This document shows positions 10,870 to 21,081 of a DNA stretch of 64,000 bases, in pieces (the stretch's first letter is position 1; the number at the start of each line of letters is the position of its first letter). The DNA is taken from assembly GCF_030247185.1 (NCBI RefSeq), contig NC_080571.1:29371753-29435752 (forward strand). The letters run 5' to 3'. A program made the position numbers and the translations under genes. The notes under the pieces were generated by a model that did no database searches, was not told the DNA's origin, and saw only the letters and a list, made by a program, of their open reading frames with translations. The stretch comes from Malaya genurostris (lineage: Eukaryota; Arthropoda; Insecta; Diptera; Culicidae).

Positions 10870-12237
10870 AGCAAATGTCCATGTGTGTGTGTGTGTCCGT
10901 ATGTGTGTATCTGTATATGTGTTGTCAACTAAGAGGTCGAGATCTCAGAGATGGCTGGACCGATTTTGATCAAACTAGTCGCAAATGAAAGGTCTCCTGA
11001 TCGCTATTGAATGGTTTTGAGATCGAATGTTTACTTTTTGAGTTATACGAAGTTTTATGTCAAAATTTTCAGTTTTTTGACAATATCTGTCACAATTGAC
11101 CTTGAAAACAGAATAGTATTTTAGACTTCGATTTCGCACGGTAATAGCAATCCAACAAGCCATAGATTGTCAAAATCCGTCCATTTTTAACGAAGATATC
11201 GATATTATTGTGTAAGCGACTTTTCACCATATTCCAGTAGTAAGAGTTTCGAGCGCAGAATGACAAAGTAATGTCTGGGACCAACGTGGAACACGATTTT
11301 TTATACCATTGTTTCTAATGACCACAAACACTATGTACAGTAAACTTTTTCATGAAATTTTGCCTCGGACCGATTTTAGCACGGTTCGTTTTTACAACAT
11401 AATTGTTCGAATGTGACATATGTAAACCAGATGATGGCAGAATTTTCGAGTTGAAAGCAGTTCCATAATTATATTGATTTAAACTACTTACAGAAAAAAG
11501 GCTGGAAGAACATAACTCCCATACACCATTCGAAGCAGTTCGTCGAGATCAGCAAATGCGTGTGTGACAAATAATTTCACTCAATTTTCTCGGAGATGAC
11601 GTAACCGTTTGCTACAAACTTAGATTCATATGAAAAGTAGTATCCTCCCAAACAAGGTTCCTGAATTACGTTTAGATCCGAATTCTGGTTCCGGAACTAA
11701 AGGGTAACATGTGAAACGAAATTGAAATAGTGTTATTCATTTTTCTCGTAGTTGGCTTAACCGATGTAAGGTTCAAATGAAATCTAGGAGCCATAAAAGT
11801 TTAAAATGAAAGGTCTTAAGATCCTATAAAAGTCAGATTCAACTTCCGGCTTAGGGGATACAGGGTGATTAGTATAAAAATGTCCATTTCACATAAATTT
11901 ATCAGGTTTATCGGGTTTGTAGATTTGGATAGTCGATAACCAAATAAACTTATTTCAGTTTAGGCGATATTCAGTTTTCGATTCGGAAGGTACCCAAGAA
12001 TTTAATTCGCACTACAATTTCTCAAAGATGTCTACACTGATCTTCAAACAGTTTGAATCAAATGATTTTTCTCATACTTATGCATAGGAGCTCGGAATAT
12101 TGTAGTCATCCCGGGACCGAATTTTCTGTCGGCAACTCTTCCAATGGCTGAGGATAGGATGAAATGCTTCAATGGAACTATTTAAATGACAAGGGAAAGG
12201 CATTATCACACAACTAGGTGAACTAAGGATTTTGTTA
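10870..12237. other. Repeat-derived sequence without genes
   Basis: A short (TG)n run at 10882-10920 precedes AGAGATGGCTGGACCGATTT (10949-10968), then a long AT-rich stretch. No frame of interest. I recognise the style of a degenerate interspersed repeat but cannot name the family. Confidence 0.45.
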
Positions 12238-12503
12238 AGCGGCCCTTACACGTGACACTATTATTGTCAATCCAAAGTATTGTAAATACCATCAATTTAA
12301 TTGGCTTGACAGCTTGAGTTCGAGTTTTCAAAAAAATTCATGCGTTTTGCGCTTCAAATATTGCAACTGAGCATTAAAATATTGAGAGAAGAGATCATTG
12401 CATATATTGCCAATGTTACGAAATTTTAGACTCTAGCGCTAAAAATTCTGACAGGAACTTTTTGCTCATCCACTAATATTAGTACAAATGAAGACAAACA
12501 CTA

Positions 12504-12725
12504 GAAAAGGTCCTAAGTGCCAATGACAGTTTCTCTTTGTTTACTCTCTCTATTTTGATTAGTACGTGTCTATCGGCAATCCCTCTCTCTAACACTTAGA
12601 ATGATGACTGAAACCATCAACTTTTGATCTGCACTTATGAATTCAAAAATACAGGAATAATAAGTAATTGAAAGAGAAATTAAAGTAAAGAAAGAGAAAC
12701 TGTCATTTGCAATTGGGACCTTTTC
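12504..12725. mobile_element. TA-flanked MITE, GAAAAGGTCC family, copy 1
   Basis: The left end GAAAAGGTCCTAAGTGCCAA is inverted at the right (GGGACCTTTTC at 12715-12725). TGACAGTTTCTCTTT follows near the left end and its complement near the right. TA flanks both ends. Related copies lie at about 15387-15637 and 40036-40262. Confidence 0.75.
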
Positions 12726-12747
12726 TAATGTTTATCGAGAAATACAA

Positions 12748-13120
12748 TATCCCGCTTGTGAGGGATTCTGGCAACCGTCAGAAGGCTGGCTGCATTCCGG
12801 CTGCTGTCAAAATTGTCCAGGCGAAATTGCGTCATTATCTCGCCGTACGTGTTTTGTTTATTTCCCTCCTCTTTCTTTTTTCTTTTTTTTTTATTCGACT
12901 TCATTTGATATTCATCAATCCCGTATATACGTACAAAAAACGATTCTTGAGACGAGGTATATGAGATTGAAATATGGGTATGTTTGGTAGTGAGAAAGCA
13001 ATGTTCTGGCAGAATTCCGGCCAAAACGACTGGCAGACATAGCCAACCGTCTGGGGGAAAATCTGCCCGCCGCGTACAAGTGGGATATGCCGTGCACATC
13101 AGGGATACCAGGTTAAATTT
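12748..13120 (+). repeat. CCGCTTGTGAG repeat family, longest copy
   Basis: It starts CCCGCTTGTGAGGGATTCTG and runs to about CGTACAAGTGGGATATGCC. The reverse complement is found at about 16350-16640, and its end segment (TCTGGGGGAAAATCTGCC) recurs near 16940-16960. Another copy begins at 13677. Confidence 0.7.
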
Positions 13121-13676
13121 TTAAGCAGGTTTTAAAAAGTATGTGCTATTAAATTGTTGCAGTGACAATTGGAAAAATTATCGCATTTTATCGTGCAAAA
13201 TGAAAACTAAATGCTCTAAAGACGTAAATTTTCAAAATGTCTCTTTTACCATTTGATAATGAGTACAATCCTCAAATATCTACGGCGTCAATCAGAAACA
13301 TGTAAATTCTGGTATAAATCTGCATAAGTGGCATCACTAGTTCTCATATACTGGACTTATTTGTATGTGTGTACTGCGGGAAACGGACTGTGCAAATATT
13401 TATTTCGCAGGAGTCTAATCAAGTATGAAATGCGCAATACAGTTTCTCTCTGAAGAGAAAGTATTGTCGGATTGATGAGCAGTTTTGATTTTTCGACAAT
13501 ATTTCCGTCAATCCAATGAAGTTTCCATTACACGATCAAAAGTATTCTCAATAATAATATTGGCCCGTGTAAGGGCCGCTTTATATTTGATTTCATTTGA
13601 TCACTCTTTAATCATTGTGCAAACACTGCGTATAAGACAACAATGGCTCGGTGGTAAAGAAATCAGTTCAACGTTC

Positions 13677-13865
13677 ACCCGCATGTGAGAAATTCTGGGA
13701 GCCGGTAGAAGAATGGCAAGATTTCGTTAGCTGTCAAAATTTTGCTGGCGAAATTGCATTATTCTTTCGCTATATCACGTCTTGAAATATCGCTCTTTCT
13801 TCTTTTCTTCTGTTCGACTTCATTTTATATTCGTCAATCCTGCTTCTATACAAATGAGCTACCGA
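13677..13865 (+). repeat. CCGCTTGTGAG repeat family, diverged copy
   Basis: ACCCGCATGTGAGAAATTCT followed downstream by GGCGAAATTGCATTATTC and TTCGACTTCATTTTATATTC, in the order of the copy at 12748 but more diverged. Confidence 0.65.
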
Positions 13866-15386
13866 ATCGAAAGGGTTCTCACGGTTTGACATTTGCATTA
13901 TGGATGTATGATGGGAACTCAGCAGTGCAACCAATTTATCACCATTGGTGTCAGTTTTATGGAGGACCGTAGATGTGTGCCAAAAAAGATCGTGGCTGTC
14001 ATGTCTGGAAATTCGTTTGTGGTATTACCCTTCGTTTATACTCCTAATGGAAGAAATTAAACCATAGGCGCTAGAATCCGGCAGAAACAGAAGCATTAAT
14101 AATCGCTAGGCGAAATTCTCTTCCGGAAACGGTTGTTGCATTGTTGCCAGACTCTTGCCGGAGTTCTGCGACCATTCCTTCTGGCAGACGTTGCCAGGTG
14201 TTTGAGGTGGAAACTCCCAGGCACATGAAAGCGGGCAAGACGTCAAAGTGGCTCCCGAAGTGTGGGTCCGAAATCGTAACGAAGGTTGTCACATCCTGTC
14301 TTAGTAATGGAAGCTGTCAAATTACATAACGTAACGGAATTTGTAAATTACATAACACGTATAAAATAAATGTAAACAATGTGAACAATGAACTCATGTT
14401 ATAATCAATTGACATTTATAGTTAAACGATGTGAATCAACAACGATTTTGGTTCAACGTGGTTTATGGCTTCACGTAATTTCGTCGTACTTCGTAACTAA
14501 TCAGCTCATTTCAATGTTGTTATACTATTTGCAATACTCACTACTTGATTTTCAAATAGCATACTAAAAATAATCGATCATATCAAATTTACACTTTGTT
14601 TCATAATTCCAATCCACCGATAGCTACCGGAGTCGGCCACGCGCTTGCAAGGATTAGCTTGAATAAATTCAATCCCGTGCCGACAACGTAAACATTACCA
14701 CTTCAAATAAATCGCTGTAAAAATACAGCTACCCCATCAACGTCACCGAGAGCTCCCATTCTGATTAATCTGGCGATCTACACATTCTGTCCGGAGTTGG
14801 AAAAACCCGAGCGTGCAACAGCGGCGGGGCTCACCTCGTTTATTGTGTCCTCTCTTTCGGATTCGCTTCGGCATTGATATTCATCGTAGATACTTCGCCA
14901 GTATCCCTGCTCGAGTTGGAAAGCTACTGATAAATGCCACCAACCGACCTCAATCGTTGACCGGCTAGGCTAGTCCAGTTAGGATAGCCGGCAGAAGAAG
15001 AACACTGCGAAGCAAATCCCTGCCAGTTGTTAATCCCGGTTCAACACCGCAATCAGACCTGCTAAATCGCTTGATACTCACTGTATCTCCGGCTTAGAGA
15101 AGCCGCCTGGTCTTTGATGGAATAAAGACTGGGTTATGCTTAACTGTTGCAATATGATCCGTTGAAGGTTGATTTAAAGCAAAATTCTTGTTTAAATTTA
15201 TAGCTGCTTTGTTTTGATTTGAAAAATTCGAAAATGCACAGCGAAATACTATGAAATCTAGGTGTGTCGCAAATACGTATATTCATTCACGCACGTAAAA
15301 TTACGCGATACTACACCTAAAAAGACATACTTGAATAATAAGTTTAAATTTACCGTAAAATTTGCCATTTTGAATGCTCGAATATA
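13866..15386. other. No gene recognised; one GC-richer block
   Basis: A distinctly GC-richer stretch runs from about 14620 to 15130, among AT-rich neighbours. It contains TCTCCGGCTTAGAGAAGCCG and TAATCCCGGTTCAACACCG but no long frame and no tRNA fold I can defend. It could be a transposon leader or an exon without a long frame; I cannot decide. Confidence 0.4.
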
Positions 15387-15637
15387 TCGATAGTCTCACG
15401 ACAAAAGGGCCTAACTGCAAATGACAATTTCTCTTTGTTTACTTTTTCTTTCACGATTTACCGGATTGATTTTATATTTGTCGGGTTACTCTTCGCAAAG
15501 ACATCAAGTTAAAACCTCAAGCTATCGATTTATATTGGAAACTTACAAGGAATCGCAGTAATGGCTCCGTAATAACCATAAGAGAAAGCAGACAAAGAGA
15601 GACTCTCATTTGCCCTTTCGTCTTGGGTCTATCGATA
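15387..15637. mobile_element. GAAAAGGTCC-family MITE, copy 2
   Basis: The outer bases ATCGATAG and CTATCGAT are inverted, followed inward by AAAAGGGCCTAACTGCAAAT on the left and the diverged complement of AAAGGGCAAATGA on the right. TTTCTCTTTGTTTACT on the left pairs with AGCAGACAAAGAGAGA on the right. Same layout as 12504-12725. Confidence 0.6.
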
Positions 15638-16309
15638 TGTCCGTCTCAGATGATGTAAAGTTACACGATATTTTATAAGTGTGTAGATATGCATGTTTTA
15701 CATACCTACACTCTCATTGAACATAACTCAAAATTGAGTGACACACCACTCAAATTCATTAAAAAGTGCACGTACTCTGAACTTGAGTTACCATCTATCT
15801 ACTCATTTTTGAGTAAGGGACGAAGCTGTCAAAATTTGAGTATATTTTACTCAAAATAAGGAATAAATATTTTTTTTCAAAACTTGAGTTTTTTGCACTA
15901 AAAATAAATTAATTCTTTTTCGTTAATGTTTATATAAAAGGATTCCCTAATTGAAATCATTCTTCTTTTTTTTAAATAGGAAGGGCAAACAAGTGATTAA
16001 AACCCATTCAATTTGACCGCATTGGAGTCAACCTTGAATGATTTTGATATCCTTATGTAGGATCTCTCACTTAGCATAATTGAAACCACAAAATTACTAT
16101 TGAACACATCTATGATTGATGAATCATGATTTCAAAAGCCGGATCTGGCGTATTCTTGCATTCTTAAATTCAATATAAAAAACGCACTGAACTGCTAGAA
16201 GTATTTTTTTCACTCAAATGTTTGAAAACTCAATGATTTCTCTAATGTATGAATAAATGCGAGATAACTCATGGCCTTAGTAAATTTTACTCAAATCCAT
16301 ACTCAAATT
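15638..16309. other. AT-rich, ACTCAAA-rich, non-coding
   Basis: Repeated ACTCAAAATTGAGT, TTGAGTATATTTTACTC and similar near-palindromes between about 15720 and 15900 suggest a degenerate foldback-type MITE. Borders are not defined. No gene. Confidence 0.4.
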
Positions 16310-16349
16310 TCGACATATTGTTCCAGTTTATGAATTTTGCAATAAGTTA

Positions 16350-16640
16350 TTGCCCTTCATATATACTAATCATGAAAAATGTTTTTGCCAATAACATTGC
16401 TTTCTCACTACAAAATATACCCATATTTCAATCTCATTTACCTCGTCTCAAGAATCGTTTTTGTACGTACATGTGGGATTGATGAATATCAAATGAAGTC
16501 GAATAAAAAAAAGAGAGAGAAGGGAAATAAACAAAACACGTACGGCGAGATAATGACGCAATTTCGCCTGGATAATTTTGACAGCAGCCGGAATGCAGCC
16601 AGCCTTCTGACGGTTACCAGAATTCCTCACAAGCGTCTCA
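16350..16640 (-). repeat. CCGCTTGTGAG repeat family, inverted copy
   Basis: Reverse complement of 12748-12990, ending TACCAGAATTCCTCACAAGC near 16636. Agreement is high, including TTTGTACGTACATGTGGGAT. Confidence 0.75.
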
Positions 16641-16999
16641 AAACTCGAAATAAAAATACTCGTATATTGAGAGATAAAGCTTTACATATCATGTATGATA
16701 GTGCAAAATCTTTGAAAATGTCTTTCATAAGAACAACTTATGAAACGAAATAAAATCAAAGGCACTAAAGATGTACAAACGATTCAAAATAGTACTTCCA
16801 GTCTTGTATGGCAAGAATCCGTCTGTAACAGAACTGGAATCACTAGGGGAAACTATCTGCGGAGATGGTTGTTGAATTATTGCCAAGTTCATACCCGCAT
16901 TCTGGCAGAATTCCGGCAAAAAAAATCTTAACGGACATAGTCTGGGGGAAAATCTGCCGCCGCGTACGAGGGGCGGTTATAGAAAAAAAACGAGCTAGC

Positions 17000-17288
17000 T
17001 GCCAATTTATTAGAACTTTTCTTCCAATTTCGGGGTTCCGTTCAATATGCAATTTGTATCCGGCCAAAAATAAAAAAAAATCAATAATTCTGCCTAAATA
17101 AGCTAATTTGGTCGAATAGTAGTACAGACATTTATAATCCAACAGTTTCGAATTCATGAAAACCCTTGATATGAACAGATATACGCTATTGTTGCCCATT
17201 GAAAAGTAATCCATCATTATACAGTAAAGTTGATGAGGAAAATTCATTTGTTTATTAATTAGATGCAATTTCGTTATACACTCTCAAA
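17000..17288. other. No gene recognised
   Basis: A short AT-rich interval with open frames that lack motifs; part overlaps decayed repeat ends related to 13080. Confidence 0.5.
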
Positions 17289-17295
17289 GCTTTCT

Positions 17296-17566
17296 CACAG
17301 AGAACAGACATCCAAGTAGAGATTTCAATTTGTGTAAGAAATTTAACGGTTGTTTTAAAAAGCAATCACCAAGTAACAATTCTCCTGTAGAGGCACTTCG
17401 AGCAGCCCTGTAATCGAGTATGGCCTCTTGCGTTCGAGCCTTCATGCAATGGTAATTCATGCGTGCAAAGTCGTGCACAACGGTGATTTTTAATGTATTT
17501 TTACTTGTATGCTTTTCACAGCTTTTTTGAAAAAGTTTGTACTAGCTTGGATGTCTGTTCTCTGTG
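17296..17566. mobile_element. MITE with 21-bp TIR and 7-bp target duplication, copy 1
   Basis: The inverted ends CACAGAGAACAGACATCCAA are identical over 21 bp. Flanks are GCTTTCT (17289-17295) and GCTTTCC (17567-17573), a 7-bp duplication with one mismatch. A second copy lies at 39697-39936 with a perfect 7-bp duplication. No coding frame. A 7-bp duplication is unusual, so I leave the superfamily open. Confidence 0.82.
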
Positions 17567-17959
17567 GCTTTCCACACTCGACAAACCACTCCCGGTTTTA
17601 ACAGTTCTTTCGTTTGTTCACACAGTGCTTTATTCATAGAACTTTTTCCATACAGCCACATATGAAACTGGTTCGAGCCAACTAAAGTCTTTGCAACAAA
17701 AAATTCCGTTTCCACATGTTCCCTTAGAATGGTGCATTAATGTAAATGAATTTCAGAGTGTCGAATCAAAATGCAAATCAGATCATTTTCACCTGCCTCT
17801 AGAGCAAACTATATAGGTATGGTAGGACTATGCAAGAAAACTACAGGCGGCCTGGCCTAGCTCCGTTCCTTGCTTTCAAACTTCCCTTTTGGGCCGATTT
17901 TGTCGAAAGCGGATGGAATATATAAGCAGATTAAATTGAATCGAGAGACGGCTTAGATC

Positions 17960-18250
17960 GCGCACGGACCGGTTGATATATGAAAATACCATGAATGTCA
18001 AAAGAATGCCGATTGTTCGTGGTGTAGGAAAAATAACGGCGACCCTGAGCACATGGCATGGATCTGTACCCACGAGAGAGAAATGTTTTTTTACTGTCGC
18101 ACCAAAGGATGTCATGATAAAGGCAGGAAGGGAATACGATACTTGTTGAAGGTACTCGGCGACCTGTCGCTAGCAGGCGGGGTGTCGACTGGTGCACGAG
18201 AAAATTATACTTTCATGTACTGGTCGATATCCACTGTGACGTTACAATAA
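17960..18250 (+). pseudogene. Possible non-LTR retrotransposon C-terminal fragment
   Basis: The plus-strand frame reads NADCSWCRKNNGDPEHMAWI followed by C, i.e. C-X2-C-X9-H-X4-C, close to the zinc-finger-like C-terminus found after the reverse transcriptase in R1/LOA/I-type LINEs. There are about 80 codons to a stop at 18250. No reverse transcriptase motif precedes it, and the sequence upstream in this frame is broken. The call rests on this one motif. Confidence 0.35.
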
Positions 18251-18913
18251 AACATTCTATTTCGTGATTATCATCTAATGCACCTTACGTAACCCAGACA
18301 GATATATAAATCACAGACCGTTCCATTAAATATTTATTTTATGAAGGATTTACTACGAACGCATGCCTTGCTTTTTCCGTTCACAACCATACAACCATCA
18401 CTGACATATAAATACACCATTTCAAATATCGTTGTTGGCTACATGCTATTGTCTATTGTAAGTTGCACGCCACGGAACACAAAGCGACGCGCCGCTGTTA
18501 GGATCGAAATAAATTTCCAATCATACACACACACCCTTTGTTTCGTTTATTCAACAGCGTCGAGTTGGAATGGTAATCGCCTATTTTGCGCGATCCAGAG
18601 AAAAGAATGGAAACCATACAACAGTAACAATGCATGTCTATTTGTGTACATATAGATAGAAAATTACAGCGGAAAATGGGATCGTTATCTCCAGAGTATT
18701 CGCCGACATAGCTTAACCGGTGAACGGAAAGTATAACATTTTCCTATGAATTTATTAAACGCTTTTCCGTCAATAAGACCAATGAGAATTTTCCATACGG
18801 AGTTTCGTTGATTGTATTAAACTTTCATGGATCGTCAATGTAAAAGCATTAAACATTTATTCTTTATCCAGTGCCCCGATCTAAAGGGACTTCTAATGTC
18901 AGTAGTACCCATG
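18251..18913. other. No gene recognised
   Basis: Non-coding sequence leading to the heptanucleotide array. It has TATA-rich and CACACACA short runs only. Confidence 0.5.
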
Positions 18914-19657
18914 CCTTTTGCCCTTTGCCCTTTGCCCTTTGCCCTTTGCCCTTTGCCCTTTGCCCTTTGCCCTTTGCCCTTTGCCCTTTGCCCTTTGCCC
19001 TTTGCCCTTTGCCCTTTGCCCTTTGCCCTTTCCCCTTTGCTCTTTGCACTTTGCCCTTTGCCCTTTGCCCTTTGCCCTTTGCCCTTTGCCCTTTGCCCTT
19101 TGCCCTTTGCCCTTTGCCCTTTGCCCTTTGCCCTTTGCCCTTTGCCCTTTGCCCTTTGCCCTTTGCCCTTTGCCCTTTGCCCTTTGCCCTTTGCCCTTTG
19201 CCCTTTGCCCTTTGCCCTTTGCCCTTTGCCCTTTGCCCTTTACCCTTTGCCCTTTGCCCTTTGCCCTTTGCCCTTTGCCCTTTGCCCTTTGCCCTTTGCC
19301 CTTTGCCCTTTGCCCTTTGCCCTTTGCCCTTTGCCCTTTGCCCTTTGCCCTTTGCCCTTTGCCCTTTTCCCTTTGCCCTTTGCCCTTTGCCCTTTGCCCT
19401 TTGCCCTTTGCCCTTTGCCCTTTGCCCTTTGCCCTTTGCCCTTTGCCCTTTGCCCTTTGCCCTTTGCCCTTTTCCCTTTGCCCTTTGCCCTTTGCCATTT
19501 GCCCTTTGCCCTTTGCCCTTTGCCCTTTGCCCTTTGCCCTTTGCCCTTTGCCCTTTGCCCTTTGCCCTTTGCCCTTTGCCCTTTGCCCTTTGCCCTTTGC
19601 CCTTTGCCCTTTGCCCTTTGCCCTTTGCCCTTTGCCCTTTGCCCTTTGCCCTTTGCC
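18914..19657. repeat. Heptanucleotide array (CCCTTTG)n, array 1, about 105 copies
   Basis: CCCTTTG repeated for about 745 bp with a few variant units: near 19031-19056 (CCCCTTTGCTCTTTGCACTTTG), near 19240 (TACCCTTTG), near 19367 and 19470 (TTTTCCC) and near 19497 (CCATTTG). A 7-bp stop-free unit translates as the 7-residue period FALCPLP in all plus frames and GQRAKGK on the minus strand, so the long frames across it are an arithmetic consequence and not genes. Confidence 0.97.
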
Positions 19658-19822
19658 CTAAATAGGTTTACAACAGACTGTTCGGAACCTCGTAGAGGTT
19701 CAGAATTTACTTCTGCTTCCACTAAATGTGATCCCCAGCACTATGTTCAGCATCCCTCAGGGGTGCAGAGATTACTTCTGCTTTTTTGTGTTTTTATGTC
19801 GTCAATTTGTCGTCAATTTTCT
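19658..19822. repeat. Unique block following array 1, duplicated at 20228
   Basis: From CTAAATAGGTTTACAACAGA to ATGTCGTCAATTT this block is repeated almost without change at 20228-20379. It contains the perfect hairpin GAACCTCGTAGAGGTTC. At its right end it runs into array 2. Confidence 0.9.
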
Positions 19823-20227
19823 TTTGCCCTTTGCCCTTTGCCCTTTGCCCTTTGCCCTTTCCCCTTTGCCATTTGCCCTTTGCCCTTTGCCCTTTGCCCT
19901 TTGCCCTTTGCCCTTTGCCCTTTGCCCTTTGCCCTTTGCCCTTTGCCCTTTGCCCTTTGCCCTTTGCCCTTTGCCCTTTGCCCTTTGCCCTTTGCCCTTT
20001 GCCCTTTGCCCTTTGCCCTTTGCCCTTTGCCCTTTGCCCTTTGCCCTTTGCCCTTTGCCCTTTGCCCTTTGCCCTTTGCCCTTTGCCCTTTGCCCTTTGC
20101 CCTTTGCCCTTTGCCCTTTGCCCTTTGCCCTTTGCCCTTTGCCCTTTGCCCTTTGCCCTTTGCCCTTTGCCCTTTGCCCTTTGCCCTTTGTCCTTTGCCC
20201 TTTGCCCTTTGCCCTTTGCCCTTTGCC
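19823..20227. repeat. Heptanucleotide array (CCCTTTG)n, array 2, about 58 copies
   Basis: Same unit as array 1 over about 405 bp, with variants near 19861 (CCCCTTTGCCATTTG) and 20191 (TCCTTTG). Arrays plus their trailing block form a two-copy higher-order tandem duplication. Confidence 0.96.
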
Positions 20228-20379
20228 CTAAATAGGTTTACAACAGACTGTTCGGAACCTCGTAGAGGTTCAGAATTTACTTCTGCTTCCACTAAATGTG
20301 ATCCCCAGCACTATGTTCAGCATCCCTCAGGGGTGCAGAGATTACTTCTGCTTTTTTGTGTTTTTATGTCGTCAATTTT
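20228..20379. repeat. Unique block following array 2; LINE target
   Basis: Second copy of 19658-19810. Its last 13 bases, TGTCGTCAATTTT (20367-20379), recur right after the LINE poly(A) tail at 26411-26423, which marks them as the target duplication. The intact first copy shows what the site looked like. Confidence 0.9.
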
Positions 20380-20414
20380 TCATTCAGTAAAAACCATTCA
20401 AGCGAAGAGGTTGT
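20380..20414 (+). promoter_or_regulatory. LINE internal core promoter: Inr plus DPE
   Basis: TCATTC at 20380-20385 fits the arthropod initiator TCAKTY with A+1 at 20382. GGTTGT at 20409-20414 then occupies +28 to +33 and fits the downstream promoter element RGWYVT at exactly the required spacing. This TATA-less arrangement is known from Drosophila jockey-group LINEs. That the Inr coincides with the first base of the inserted copy supports it. Confidence 0.75.
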
Positions 20415-20554
20415 GTTTCGATTGTACTGGCTCGTGAGTTAACGGCTGCTACCGAGACAATTCTAAGCTTCAGGTAGTTAAACTGCCCATAGCAAACGCA
20501 ATATTCGGGGCGTTTCCCGACTGGAAAGCTAGCAACGAAGGCCATCCCGTTCAT

Positions 20555-20925
20555 ACGCACAGAGGTGTAGAAACACAGAGGTGCGAGAGCATAGAAGTGA
20601 CGAGCCACAGAGGTGCCATCGCATAAAGGTGCGAAGACGAAGGGGTGCAAAGGCACAAAGGTGCTAAAGCAACCCAGTGCTGATCTACCAGGTACCAGAA
20701 TTTGTACGCTGCGTAGGATCAAAAGAGACGGCATATATCGCGAGGTGCTACACTGCAAGCATCGCATTTGATCGCCACCAAGAGCAAAAGCACTGTACCT
20801 GGGGTCAGGTACAGGCAGCACAGCAAGTGCAGTGGTGTTCACAACGACGGCAGAGCAACTGAGATAGCAGCAAACGACAGAAGACTGCCAATTGGAAACA
20901 GCAGAAGACTGCCAATTGGAAATCG
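20555..20925 (+). repeat. Short repeats in the LINE 5' UTR
   Basis: GAGGTGC/AAGGTGC words recur every 12-18 bp between 20560 and 20668. The 21-nt AGACTGCCAATTGGAAA-type unit is present twice in a row at about 20879-20922. Their role is unknown; repeated leader units occur in other LINE promoters. Confidence 0.6.
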
Positions 20926-21081
20926 TAGGAAGAGCTTCACGTCCCTCTTCACGATAAAGGAACAGAGACATCAGCTACAAGGTAGATTTAATTTAATTTA
21001 TTTTTTATTTCTTATATCTGAAATTTTACTAAACATAAGTTTTTATTTTGGTATTATTAATTTACAAAAAAATTTAATGTA

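Larger units (their letters stand above)
12238..13580. mobile_element. Harbinger-like TIR element, 1.34 kb, non-coding
   Basis: Ends AGCGGCCCTTACACG (12238) and CGTGTAAGGGCCGCT (13580) are perfectly inverted over 15 bp and flanked by the trinucleotide TTA on both sides. A 3-bp TTA/TAA duplication is typical of PIF/Harbinger. No transposase or Myb-like frame is seen inside. The interior holds a smaller TA-flanked MITE (12504-12725) and a copy of the CCGCTTGTGAG repeat (12748-13120), so it is a composite. Confidence 0.6.

Noticed and set aside
14620..15130. GC-richer block as a host exon
   Set aside because: No long frame or conserved motif in any reading; left as unknown.
18827..20437. 536-codon open frame with FALCPLP repeats (and GQRAKGK frames on the other strand)
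   Set aside because: It is the automatic translation of a stop-free 7-bp satellite; all frames are open and there is no independent coding signal.
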